From: Syntrophobacteraceae bacterium
Lineage (GTDB): Bacteria; Desulfobacterota; Syntrophobacteria; Syntrophobacterales; Syntrophobacteraceae
DNA: 43,112 nucleotides
Reading direction: 5' to 3'
Assembly (NCBI GenBank): GCA_025454175.1
Contig: JALOOX010000027.1
Span: 1-43,112, forward strand
Positions within the stretch are counted from its first letter, which is position 1. Each line of letters starts with the position of its first letter. The position numbers were made by a program, and so were the translations under genes. The notes under the pieces were generated by a model that was given only the letters and a program-made list of their open reading frames with translations, was not told the DNA's origin and searched no databases. Positions 17,163-25,311 of this stretch are shown here, one piece after another.

Positions 17163-18430
17163 GGTAGTTTCAATGCGGCGGTAAAGAGCTCGAAAAGGCT
17201 CTTGATGCAGCGCTTCTGGTCAAACTCCCGCTCCACCTTCTCCCGGGCCCGGGCGAGGATTGGGCCGACGCCTTCCGTCTGAGCCAGGACGCGGGCGATG
17301 GCGCGGGCCATGGCCTCGGGCCGGCCCGGATCCACGAGCGCACCCGTGACGCCGTCCTCCACCAGCTCCGGAATGGCCGAGACTCGTGTGGAGACCACGG
17401 GAACCCCCACGGCCATGGCCTCGATGAGGACGTTGGGAATGCCGTCCCGATCCCCGTTTTCAGCAACCTTGCAGGCCAGGGCCACGCAATGGGCACGCCG
17501 GTAGTGGGCCAGCACCTCGTCGTGGGCGAGGGTCCCGAGCAGGCGCACCCGGTGGTTCAGGTTCAGCCTCCCTGTCAGCTGGCGAAGCTCCCCCTCAAGC
17601 TCTCCACTCCCGATATGAATAAGCTCGAAGTCCAGTCCGTCACGGTCCAGAATGGCCAGGGCCCGCAGGAGATCGTCGTAGCCTTTCTTGGCCACGAGCC
17701 GCCCCACCGAGAGAATGCGACGAGGCCCTTGGCAAGGCGCGTCCGTGCCGAAGGAAAAGAAATCCAGGTCTATGCCGTGGTAGATGGTGTGGATGGGGGT
17801 CGAGGCGCCGGACTTCCGTGCGATGCGGGCCAGGTAGTCGGCGTTGTGTCGGGTGCACGTCACCACGAACCGGGCACGGGCGATCTTACGGGCCAGCTGA
17901 ACCGCCTCCGACGTGTAAATGTCCTTGGCGTGCGCTGTGAAGCTGAAGGGAAGTCCGGTGAGCTCCGACGCAAAGAGGGCCACCGATGTGGGGGTGTGGC
18001 AGAAGTGGGCGTGCAGGTGGGTCACGTCGGAATCCAGGAGCTTCACGGCGGCCAGGTGCCCCGCCTGAAGAAAATGGCGCAGGGTAGCCAGGCCTCTGCG
18101 CTCCCAGCTCCTCGAGATCGCATCCAGGAAGCATCGCGGATAGTGGCTGCCCAGTCTTCGCCAGAGGGCGCCGTTGGTCCTGAGCAGGGTGCGCCAGTGG
18201 GGAATCACGTATTCGGGCAGATAAGTGACGTCCGCCCGGATGTTTTCGACGTGGCGGTGGGAGAAGTCCTCCCGGGGCTGTCGGATGGAGAAGATCCGGA
18301 TGGGAATTCCAAGGGTTTCCAGGAGGAGGATCTCCGAGCTGATGAAGCTCTCGGAGATGCGCGGATATCCCTTCAGGATCATCCCGAGGTGGGCTCCTCG
18401 GCTGGTCACTCGCTGCATGCCCTTTGGCAT
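17159..18430 (-). CDS. GT4-type glycosyltransferase, WcaL-like
   Basis: A 423-residue GT-B glycosyltransferase. The N-terminus contains LKGYPRISESFISSEI, typical of the WcaL/exopolysaccharide group, and the donor domain has NGDRDGIPNVLIEAMAVGVPVVS with the E-type motif and the usual TGALVDPG tail. The start at 18430 overlaps the preceding gene by 25 bases and has GGAG 8-9 bases upstream; an ATG four codons later is possible. It probably adds one sugar in the same glycan pathway as its two neighbours. Confidence 0.87.
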   Translation of the reverse strand: MPKGMQRVTSRGAHLGMILKGYPRISESFISSEILLLETLGIPIRIFSIRQPREDFSHRHVENIRADVTYLPEYVIPHWRTLLRTNGALWRRLGSHYPRCFLDAISRSWERRGLATLRHFLQAGHLAAVKLLDSDVTHLHAHFCHTPTSVALFASELTGLPFSFTAHAKDIYTSEAVQLARKIARARFVVTCTRHNADYLARIARKSGASTPIHTIYHGIDLDFFSFGTDAPCQGPRRILSVGRLVAKKGYDDLLRALAILDRDGLDFELIHIGSGELEGELRQLTGRLNLNHRVRLLGTLAHDEVLAHYRRAHCVALACKVAENGDRDGIPNVLIEAMAVGVPVVSTRVSAIPELVEDGVTGALVDPGRPEAMARAIARVLAQTEGVGPILARAREKVEREFDQKRCIKSLFELFTAALKLP

Positions 18431-19614
18431 TCCAGGATTCTCCGGCGAATCACGTCCAGGCCGGTGAAGGGGAAGGATGCCATCTTCCTGCGGTAGCTGG
18501 AGCCGTTCCTGAGCATGGCGAGCACTCGGGCGCGGAGGTTTTGCGGATTGACTTCGTCGGGGTGAAGATAGTCGCAGAAGCCCTGTGAGCAGAGCATCTG
18601 GGCCCGGATCAGCTGCTCTTCCCTGGGAACGGTCCGGGGCAGAATCAAAAAGGGCTTGGCCTGGCTCACGATCTCGCAGACCGTGTTGTAGCCGCCCATG
18701 CTGACCACCAGCTGCGCGGCGCCGATGAGGCTCTCCATGAACCGGTGGAATTTGAGGGTCGTGAATCCCAGGGACTGGGCGGTCTGGACGACGTCCTGAT
18801 AGTCCTTGGATGAAATGAACGGACCCGTCACGATGACCACGCGGGTCTTTTCGGGAATGCCCCCCTCCTCGGGCCTGAAGGCCTTCAGGAAGGTCTTCAC
18901 CACGGGATGCCCGTCGCCGCCGCCGCCGATGGTGACCAGGATGAGCTTTTCGTCGCTTTGCAGGTCCAGTTCATTGCGAATGGCCCGAATGTCCTCGGTG
19001 GTCGGAATCTTTCGGGGGATGTAGCCGGTGAAATGGATTTTCGATGCGACCTGGGGCGGGATGCGATATTCCCGAATGGGGTCGTAGAATTCCTGACGGC
19101 CGTAAACCCAGATTTCGTCGTAGTATTTCTGCATGGCGTCATAGATGCCTTTCTCCTCCCATTCCTGGATGGTGACATCGGCATTGTCCATGACGTCGCG
19201 CAGGCCGAGAATGGATCGGCAGGAGCGTAGATCGCTCCGGAGCCACTCGAGGGTATCGGCCACTTCTCGCTTCAGCCCCAGGGGAGCCTTGTCCACGATG
19301 AAAAAATCGGGTTTGAAGGCCGTGGCGGTGGCGAGGATGATCCCCTTCCGAATCTCGAGCACTTCCGTCGCATCGAGCTTCATGGAGAGGGGGAGATACT
19401 GCTCGTTGGTCACCTTGATCATGCCGGGAATCCGCACGAAATCGATGCGCCTCGGGATCTTGAATCGCCCGGCGAGCACGGATCCGGTGAGGATCAGGAC
19501 GTTGGCGGGGCACTTGCGCAGGCTCAGGGCGATGGCCAGGCAGCGCCGTATGTGTCCCAGACCGAAGGTGTCGTGGGAATACATCAGGATTTTGAGTGGA
19601 ATCTGGCTGTTCAA
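18406..19614 (-). CDS. MurG-like (COG4671-type) glycosyltransferase
   Basis: A 402-residue predicted glycosyltransferase resembling the GT28/MurG fold. It has the N-terminal KILMYSHDTFGLGHIRRCLAIA, a glycine-rich donor-domain start LILVTIGGGGDGHPVVK, and the late motif VVSMGGYNTVCEIVSQAKPFLILPR, which resembles the MurG sugar-nucleotide loop. The only standard start in frame is TTG 19614; a stop lies a few codons upstream. It is the first gene of the three-glycosyltransferase operon. Confidence 0.83.
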   Translation of the reverse strand: MNSQIPLKILMYSHDTFGLGHIRRCLAIALSLRKCPANVLILTGSVLAGRFKIPRRIDFVRIPGMIKVTNEQYLPLSMKLDATEVLEIRKGIILATATAFKPDFFIVDKAPLGLKREVADTLEWLRSDLRSCRSILGLRDVMDNADVTIQEWEEKGIYDAMQKYYDEIWVYGRQEFYDPIREYRIPPQVASKIHFTGYIPRKIPTTEDIRAIRNELDLQSDEKLILVTIGGGGDGHPVVKTFLKAFRPEEGGIPEKTRVVIVTGPFISSKDYQDVVQTAQSLGFTTLKFHRFMESLIGAAQLVVSMGGYNTVCEIVSQAKPFLILPRTVPREEQLIRAQMLCSQGFCDYLHPDEVNPQNLRARVLAMLRNGSSYRRKMASFPFTGLDVIRRRILECQRACSE

Positions 19615-19826
19615 ATCCGTTTCCCGGATGCTCAGTCAAGCCCCGCGGGGCGGGATGACAAGACTTCCCAAGCCATTGAAGAATCTCCGGAATTCGAGCG
19701 GCATAATAAGAGCATTATCGTGTCATGGCAATAACGATTTGAATGGTTTCGCCATCACGATGATTATAGTACATGGTAACCTTGCAGGGGCAGGGGATAC
19801 GCTGTTACAGACAGAAGGAGGATGCC

Positions 19827-20075
19827 ATGAGCGTGGAAGTGAAGGATCTGCAAAACAAGCTTTATGAGATGCACCCGGAGATCAAGTCCCACGGTCTGGA
19901 TCTCAGCCTGGATTTCGACAAGGGCAAGGATGCATGGATCGTCGGTCTGAAGAAAGGAAGCCATTCCCTCACCACTCACCTGGAAAGCAAGGATGCCGAA
20001 GACTGCCTGAACGGCGTCAAGTGCGTCTATCTCGGCGTCCAGATCTCGCAGTTCATCAAGAATTTCGAGGCATGA
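19827..20075 (+). CDS. Small protein of unknown function
   Basis: An 82-residue soluble, charged protein that I do not recognise. The start at ATG 19827 is set by a perfect AAGGAGG five bases upstream; longer starts lack one. It has a single cysteine pair region (DAEDCLNGVKCVYLGVQI), no signal peptide and no membrane segment. The 212-base gap to the divergent glycosyltransferase holds only an AT-rich stretch around 19700-19770 that could contain promoters. Good translation signals and clean length make it likely to be real. Confidence 0.75.
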   Translation: MSVEVKDLQNKLYEMHPEIKSHGLDLSLDFDKGKDAWIVGLKKGSHSLTTHLESKDAEDCLNGVKCVYLGVQISQFIKNFEA

Positions 20076-20148
20076 AGCCGTGCGTCGCGAACGCATTGGC
20101 CAGGATCCCAGGCTTTCGCTAATGTTGATGTATCCCATTGGTCGACGG

Positions 20149-20175
20149 GTCGCCGACGGGTCAGCCGTCGGCGAC
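20149..20175. repeat. Perfect GC-rich hairpin before ridA
   Basis: Arms GTCGCCGACGG and CCGTCGGCGAC pair over 11 bp around the loop GTCAG. There is no T-tract after it, so it is not a classical terminator. It lies midway in the 160-base gap between the small gene and ridA and could attenuate transcription or stabilise RNA ends. Confidence 0.55.
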
Positions 20176-20235
20176 GTCCCATTCGAACGGGGATGAGTGC
20201 ATCGAGGATCGCAAGACGGAAAAGCAGGAGGTCAC

Positions 20236-20622
20236 GTGACATTGAAGATGATTCAAACGAAGGACGCGCCAGCCGCCATCGGACCGTACTCCCAGGCAGT
20301 CCAGGCCGGGAACTGGCTGTTCGTGAGCGGCCAGATCGGCTTGAGCCCGGAAACCGGAGAAATGGTGAGCGAGGATTTCGACCATCAGGCGAGGCAGGTG
20401 CTCGAGAACCTGAAGCAGATCCTGGCCGCGGCAGGATTTGAGCTCTCGGATGTGGTATCCGTGGACGTCTTCCTCACGGATATGGGTCGGTTTTCCTCGT
20501 TCAATGCCATCTATGCGAAGGTTTTCTCGACCCACAAGCCTGCCCGCGCGCTGGTCGAAGTGAGCGCCCTGCCGAGAGCAGCCCTGGTCGAGATCAAATG
20601 CGTTGCCTGCCGCCCGGGATAA
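20236..20622 (+). CDS. ridA: RidA family enamine/imine deaminase
   Basis: A 128-residue RidA (YjgF) protein, which hydrolyses reactive enamine/imine intermediates from PLP enzymes to 2-oxoacids and ammonia. Family motifs are clear: IGPYSQAVQAGNWLFVSGQIGLSPETGEM, then VSVDVFLTDM, and PARALVEVSALPRAALVEIKCVA with the substrate-binding arginine near residue 107. GTG 20236 is preferred as start because AGGAGG ends 4-5 bases upstream; the ATG at 20248 lies too far from it. It precedes an amino-acid transporter and an aminotransferase, a context that suits its role of clearing by-products of amino-acid breakdown. Confidence 0.93.
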   Translation: MTLKMIQTKDAPAAIGPYSQAVQAGNWLFVSGQIGLSPETGEMVSEDFDHQARQVLENLKQILAAAGFELSDVVSVDVFLTDMGRFSSFNAIYAKVFSTHKPARALVEVSALPRAALVEIKCVACRPG

Positions 20623-20741
20623 CCCGCCGGGTATTTGCGCTTGATACACCCATCCTCATTTGCTAGTTTTGCCGCTCTGCCGCCAGGATGTCAGTGAGAC
20701 GAGAGGAAAATCATCAACGATTCATCAGGAGGAGTCTGCTC

Positions 20742-21506
20742 ATGAGCACCCAATCTCGGCTTTTCGCATTCATGCTTGTCGGTCTCATGGTGCTGGGTCT
20801 TGCAGCCCTGGCCCCCGCCCAGGAAAAGACCTACGTCAACGGCATCGATGCCAATTTCCCACCGTTCGCCTTCGTCGACAAGAATGGCAACCCCGATGGC
20901 TTCGATGTGGCCGTGGTGAACTGGATCGCCAAGGAGAAGAACTTCAAGGTCAAGCATCAGCCCATGGACTGGGATGGAATCATCCCGAGCTTGAACGCCA
21001 AAAAGATCGATTTGGTCGCTTCGGGGATGAGCATCACGGAGGCGCGCAGGAAGGAAGTGAATTTCACGATTCCGTACTGGATCATCACACAGGTTCTGGT
21101 CGTCAAGAAGGACTCGGACCTGACCCCCGAGACGGCCATGGCCGAAGGCAGGAAGATCGGGGCTCAGCGCGGAACGTCCGAGGCCAAGTGGATCGAGGAG
21201 AACCTGATCAGGAAACAGGGGAAGAAGTTCGAGCTGGTCTATTACGATTCCGCCCCCCTGGCCGTTGAAGACGTGGTGAACGGCCGCATCGCCGCGGCGG
21301 CCATGGATGATGCGCCGGCCGAGGATGCCATCAGGAAGAACAAGCCGGTGAAGATCATCGGCGGCTTCGGGATGCCCGAGGAAGAGTTCGGCTACGCCGT
21401 GCGCAAGGAGGATGAGGGGCTCCTCAAGACCTTGAACGAAGGGCTCAAGCAGATCATGGCGTCTCCCGTGTGGGAAGAGCTGAAGGCCAAGTACGAGCTC
21501 AAATGA
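20742..21506 (+). CDS. Polar amino-acid ABC transporter, substrate-binding protein
   Basis: A 254-residue periplasmic binding protein of family 3. It has a signal peptide (basic start, hydrophobic FAFMLVGLMVLGLAALAPAQ, cleavage near residue 27) and the typical early segment GIDANFPPFAFVDKNGNPDGFDVAVVNWIA, followed by DWDGIIPSLNAKKIDLVASGMSITEARRKEVNFT. ATG 20742 has AGGAGG upstream; an earlier ATG at 20688 would spoil the signal peptide. It opens a four-gene transporter set. The ligand is probably a polar amino acid; the sequence does not say which. Confidence 0.92.
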   Translation: MSTQSRLFAFMLVGLMVLGLAALAPAQEKTYVNGIDANFPPFAFVDKNGNPDGFDVAVVNWIAKEKNFKVKHQPMDWDGIIPSLNAKKIDLVASGMSITEARRKEVNFTIPYWIITQVLVVKKDSDLTPETAMAEGRKIGAQRGTSEAKWIEENLIRKQGKKFELVYYDSAPLAVEDVVNGRIAAAAMDDAPAEDAIRKNKPVKIIGGFGMPEEEFGYAVRKEDEGLLKTLNEGLKQIMASPVWEELKAKYELK

Positions 21507-21567
21507 TGGAACCGCAGTATCGGGTGGTCTGTCTCGCGACGGACCGCCCGACGCATGATCGAAGCCG

Positions 21568-22236
21568 ATGCCTGAAGGTCTGAGTGCCGTCATCAATGCA
21601 TTTCCCTACGTGGTCGAGGGGGCCCTCGTCACGGTGGCCGTGGTCGCCGGCGCCATGAGCCTCGGACTGGTCCTGGGTATTCCCATCGCCGTGGGGCAGG
21701 TCTATGGGGGCGTCTGGCTAAGGCGAGCGGCGGGCTTCTACGCATGGTTTTTCCGGGGCGTGCCCCTTCTGGTCCTTCTCTTTCTCTTCTACTTCGGCCT
21801 TTTCGCTTACTTCAACATCAACCTCTCGGCCTTTACCGTGGCGGTCATCGTTCTCGGGCTCATCAGCGCGGCCTACCAGTCCCAGATTTTCCGCGGGGCC
21901 ATTCTGTCGCTGCCGGTGGGGCAGCTCAAGGCGGCTCGCTCCCTGGGGATGAGCGATTTCAAGGCCATCTGCTTCATCGTTCTCCCCCAGGCACTGAGGC
22001 TCTCCATCCCGGCCTGGTCCAACGAGTACTCCATCGTCCTGAAGGACTCGGCGGTGACTTACGCCCTCGGCGTGGCCGAGATCATGGCCCGCACGCATTT
22101 CGTGGCCACCCGCACCTACCAGCATCTCCCGCTCTACATCATGGCGGGGCTCATCTATCTCCTGCTGACGACCGTCGGGGTGCGGAGCCTGAGACTCCTC
22201 GAGAAGAAAGTCCGGATCCCCGGATATTCACGGTGA
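21568..22236 (+). CDS. Polar amino-acid ABC transporter permease (HisM/GlnP type)
   Basis: A 222-residue inner-membrane permease with about five hydrophobic segments. The cytoplasmic coupling loop reads ...AARSLGMSDFKAICFIVLPQALRLSIPAWSNE, the EAA-type motif that contacts the ATPase. It lies 61 bases after the binding protein and pairs with the second permease at 23137-23820. Confidence 0.92.
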   Translation: MPEGLSAVINAFPYVVEGALVTVAVVAGAMSLGLVLGIPIAVGQVYGGVWLRRAAGFYAWFFRGVPLLVLLFLFYFGLFAYFNINLSAFTVAVIVLGLISAAYQSQIFRGAILSLPVGQLKAARSLGMSDFKAICFIVLPQALRLSIPAWSNEYSIVLKDSAVTYALGVAEIMARTHFVATRTYQHLPLYIMAGLIYLLLTTVGVRSLRLLEKKVRIPGYSR

Positions 22237-22238
22237 GA

Positions 22239-22266
22239 CGGAAATCGGAAATCGGAGGTCGGAAGG
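22239..22266 (+). repeat. Heptameric CGGAAAT repeat after the permease stop
   Basis: Four consecutive 7-base units, CGGAAAT, CGGAAAT, CGGAGGT and CGGAAGG, begin two bases after the permease stop codon. Confidence 0.65.
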
Positions 22267-22300
22267 GCCGGGGCGGGGATCGCGGAGCAATGGTCAACGC

Positions 22301-22350
22301 CAAACCTCAAACCTCAAACCTGAAACTTGAAACCTAAAACTTGAAACTTT
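22301..22350 (+). repeat. Heptameric intergenic repeat, copy B
   Basis: About seven 7-base units of the type NAAACYT (CAAACCT three times, then GAAACTT, GAAACCT, AAAACTT, GAAACTT) fill the gap between permease and ATPase genes of one operon. Confidence 0.8.
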
Positions 22351-22369
22351 CAGCGCCCCCTGGTGATCG

Positions 22370-23140
22370 ATGACAAAGCAGAGCGACGAGCCCATTTTGA
22401 GACTCTCCGGGATCCGCAAGCGTTATGGAGACCGGGAGATCATCAAGGGGATCTCCCTGTCCATCAACAGGGGGGAGCTGAAGGTCCTCATCGGTCCCTC
22501 GGGAGGAGGCAAGAGCACGCTGCTGCAGTGCATCAACTTCCTGGTGATGCCCGATGCCGGCGAGGTCTGGCTCGAGGGACACCTGGTGAATCACCATCGC
22601 AAGAAGGAGCTGTATCGGTACCGCCAGCAGGTGGGGATGATCTTCCAGGACTTCAACCTCTTCGACCACCTGACCGCCGTCGACAATGTTCAGATCGGCC
22701 TCGTTCGAGTGAAGGGAATGGAGAGGAAGGCGGCCCGGGAGCGCGCCATGGAGGAGCTCGAGCGGGTGGGTCTGAGCGAGCACGCCCAGCATTACCCGGC
22801 CCAGCTTTCGGGAGGTCAGAAGCAGCGAGTTTCCATCGCCCGGGCCCTGGCCATGGATCCCAAGGTGATGCTCCTGGACGAGCCCACCTCGGCCCTGGAC
22901 CCCGAGCTCATCGGGGAAGTGCTCACGGTCATCAAGCACCTGGTGGCCAACGGCATGACCATGCTCATGGCGACTCACCAGATCGGCTTTTCGAGCGCTT
23001 TCGCCGATGAAATCGTGTTCATGGAAGACGGGCTCATCGTGGAGCAGGGGCCCCCGGCTAAAATCCTGTATGATTCGGAGCGCGAGCGAACGCGGGAGTT
23101 CTGCGCGAAGATCACCGAGCTGTATGGAGAAACGGGATGA
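22370..23140 (+). CDS. Polar amino-acid ABC transporter ATP-binding protein
   Basis: A 256-residue ABC ATPase of the GlnQ/HisP type. It shows Walker A (GPSGGGKST near residue 44), Q-loop (VGMIFQDFNLF), signature LSGGQKQRVSIARALAMD, Walker B MLLDEPTSALDPE and the switch histidine (MATHQIGF). The stop overlaps the next permease start (ATGA). The 133-base gap before it contains two different heptameric repeats, unusual inside an operon. Confidence 0.95.
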   Translation: MTKQSDEPILRLSGIRKRYGDREIIKGISLSINRGELKVLIGPSGGGKSTLLQCINFLVMPDAGEVWLEGHLVNHHRKKELYRYRQQVGMIFQDFNLFDHLTAVDNVQIGLVRVKGMERKAARERAMEELERVGLSEHAQHYPAQLSGGQKQRVSIARALAMDPKVMLLDEPTSALDPELIGEVLTVIKHLVANGMTMLMATHQIGFSSAFADEIVFMEDGLIVEQGPPAKILYDSERERTREFCAKITELYGETG

Positions 23141-23820
23141 CGGGGGCGGACGAGCTTCGGTTTCTGAGCGGCGAAGTCCTGCCGGCCATGATTCGAGGTC
23201 TGGAGAAGAGCTTCCTGCTCATCATTCCCTCGGCACTCATTGGCACCGTTCTGGGAGTCTTCACGGGGGCCGTCCGGATTTATGGACCGCGACCGGCGGT
23301 CTGGGCCGCCGAGCTCTACGTGGCCCTCTTCAGGGGGGTTCCCCTGGTGGTGCAGCTCTTCATCTGGTATTTCGGCCTGCCTCACCTCGGGATTTACCTG
23401 TCGCCTTATGCGGCGTCGGTGGTGGGTTTTTCCCTCTGCAGCGGGGCCTACCAGTCCGAGTACGTCCGGGGGGCTCTTCTGTCCATCAAACAGGGTCAGA
23501 CTCTGGCAGCCCAGGCATTGGGATTCAGCAAATTCGAGATGGTGCGCTCCATCATTCTGCCCCAGGGCTTCAGGCGGGCGCTTCCGGGATGCGGCAACGA
23601 AATCATCTACCTGATCAAGTACTCGTCGCTGGCGTACATGGTCACCTTCATCGAGCTCACCGGCGAGGCCAAGATCCTGGCTTCGCACTCCTTCAAATAC
23701 ATGGAGGTTTTTCTGGTGGTCGGAGCTTTCTACCTGGGGCTGGTTTCAATCGCCGGAGTATTTCTGCGGCACATGGAAGACAGGCTCAGCATTCCCGGAT
23801 TCGAGCACCAGAGGATTTGA
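23137..23820 (+). CDS. Polar amino-acid ABC transporter permease, second subunit
   Basis: A 227-residue inner-membrane permease of the HisQ/GlnP family, with several hydrophobic helices and the EAA-type loop AAQALGFSKFEMVRSIILPQGFRRALPGCGNE. Starts within the ATPase stop, ensuring coupled translation. Together with the other permease it forms the heterodimeric channel of the importer. Confidence 0.93.
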   Translation: MTGADELRFLSGEVLPAMIRGLEKSFLLIIPSALIGTVLGVFTGAVRIYGPRPAVWAAELYVALFRGVPLVVQLFIWYFGLPHLGIYLSPYAASVVGFSLCSGAYQSEYVRGALLSIKQGQTLAAQALGFSKFEMVRSIILPQGFRRALPGCGNEIIYLIKYSSLAYMVTFIELTGEAKILASHSFKYMEVFLVVGAFYLGLVSIAGVFLRHMEDRLSIPGFEHQRI

Positions 23821-23823
23821 CCT

Positions 23824-25221
23824 TTGGACGCCCGCAATCATTCCTACACGCCCCTCACCGAGGAAGTCCTTCACCGCCTTCGCCGGGCGGTTGGCGACAA
23901 GGCCCTCATCCTGGACCCTCAAGTCCGCGAATCCTTTGGCAGGGACGCAACGGCTTCGGGCTGCCTTCCCGAGGCCGTGGTCGAGGCTACCACCGCCGAG
24001 CAGGTGGAAGCCCTGCTGAAGCTTGCCAACGAGGTCCGGTTTCCCGTGACTCCGAGGGGCACCGGAACGGGGCTGACGGGTGGATCCATTCCCGTTTTCG
24101 GCGGTGTTACGCTCTCCCTGGAGCGCATGAACCGGATCACGCGCATCGATCCGGCCAACCTGGTGGCGGTGGTGGAGCCGGGTGTCATCAACGGGGACTT
24201 GAAGAAGGCCGCCCGGGAGCTTGGCCTTTTCTACCCCCCCGACCCGGCGAGCTTCGACACCTGCAGTCTGGGCGGCAACGCCGCGACGAACGCCGGGGGT
24301 GCATCGTGCGTCAAATACGGAACCACCCGGGATTACGTCCTGGGATTGGAGGCGGTCCTGCCCACCGGCGACCGGATCACCACGGGGGTTCAGACCCGCA
24401 AGGGAGTGGTGGGCTACGACCTCACCCGCCTTCTCGTGGGCTCGGAGGGCACCCTGGGGGTCATTACCCGTTTGATCCTGAAGCTCATACCGCTTCCCCC
24501 GGCCGTCATGACCGTCGTGGCCTTCTTTCCCGATCTGCCGTCGGCCATGCACGGCGTCATGAGGATCCTCTCCAAGGGCTATACGCCTTGCGCCCTCGAA
24601 TTCCTCGACCGCCACTGCCTCGACCTGGTGGGAGACCTGCTGCCCTTTGAAGGTGCGCATGATGCGGGGGCCTTTCTGCTGGTTGAAGCCGACGGGGCTC
24701 CCCGAAGCGTCGAGCGGGAGATTGAGGAGATGGGAGAAGTATGCCTCGAGGCGGGAGCGGGCCAGGCGTTCCTGGCTCCAGATTCGGTCAAGAGGTCCAG
24801 GATGTGGGACGTTCGAAAGGAAGTTTCCCTTCGCATCGAGCAGGGGGCCTCCCTCTACGTTCCCGAAGACGTGGTCGTGCCCCTCGGGAGGATCTCGGAG
24901 CTGGTGGAGGGGCTTCCCGAGCTCGAGAATCGCTTCCGCGTGAGGATCTACTCCTTCGGTCATGCCGGGGACGGAAACATCCATCTGAACTTCACATCCC
25001 GGTCAGGGAGCTCGAGCATGCAGGTGCAGGGAGCCGTCGAGGCCGTTCTGGACAGGGTCCTTGCCATGGGAGGAACAATATCCGGCGAGCACGGCATCGG
25101 ACTCGTCAAGAAGCACTTCATGGCCCGGGAGCTCTGCGCGGAGAGCCTGCGACTTCAGCGGGAGATCAAGCGGGTTCTCGATCCCAACAATATCCTGAAT
25201 CCCGGAAAGCTTTTTGAATGA
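23824..25221 (+). CDS. GlcD-like FAD-linked 2-hydroxyacid oxidase
   Basis: A 465-residue FAD protein of the glycolate oxidase GlcD / D-lactate dehydrogenase group. The FAD-binding PP loop appears as PRGTGTGLTGGSIPVFGGV (near residue 78), with GGNAATNAGGASCVKYGTTRDYVLGLE further on. The C-terminal cap has FGHAGDGNIHLNF and GGTISGEHGIGLVKKHF, including metal/substrate histidines. It starts at TTG 23824, 4 bases after the permease stop, so it belongs to the same operon. No iron-sulfur partner (GlcF) or GlcE is adjacent, so the electron acceptor is unclear; an ETF or a partner gene elsewhere is possible. In this setting it may oxidise a 2-hydroxyacid linked to the imported amino acid. Confidence 0.92.
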   Translation: MDARNHSYTPLTEEVLHRLRRAVGDKALILDPQVRESFGRDATASGCLPEAVVEATTAEQVEALLKLANEVRFPVTPRGTGTGLTGGSIPVFGGVTLSLERMNRITRIDPANLVAVVEPGVINGDLKKAARELGLFYPPDPASFDTCSLGGNAATNAGGASCVKYGTTRDYVLGLEAVLPTGDRITTGVQTRKGVVGYDLTRLLVGSEGTLGVITRLILKLIPLPPAVMTVVAFFPDLPSAMHGVMRILSKGYTPCALEFLDRHCLDLVGDLLPFEGAHDAGAFLLVEADGAPRSVEREIEEMGEVCLEAGAGQAFLAPDSVKRSRMWDVRKEVSLRIEQGASLYVPEDVVVPLGRISELVEGLPELENRFRVRIYSFGHAGDGNIHLNFTSRSGSSSMQVQGAVEAVLDRVLAMGGTISGEHGIGLVKKHFMARELCAESLRLQREIKRVLDPNNILNPGKLFE

Positions 25222-25311
25222 TGGAACCCCTCGACGCTCCGACCGGGAAGCGCGGGAGACCTGGAACCAGGCCGCCTGGAACGTGAAGATCGCATGGTAA
25301 GGAGGGACCGG

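Noticed and set aside
22239..22350. CRISPR array in the ABC-transporter gap
   Set aside because: Units are 7 bases long and contiguous, with no spacers of constant length; they are simple tandem repeats.
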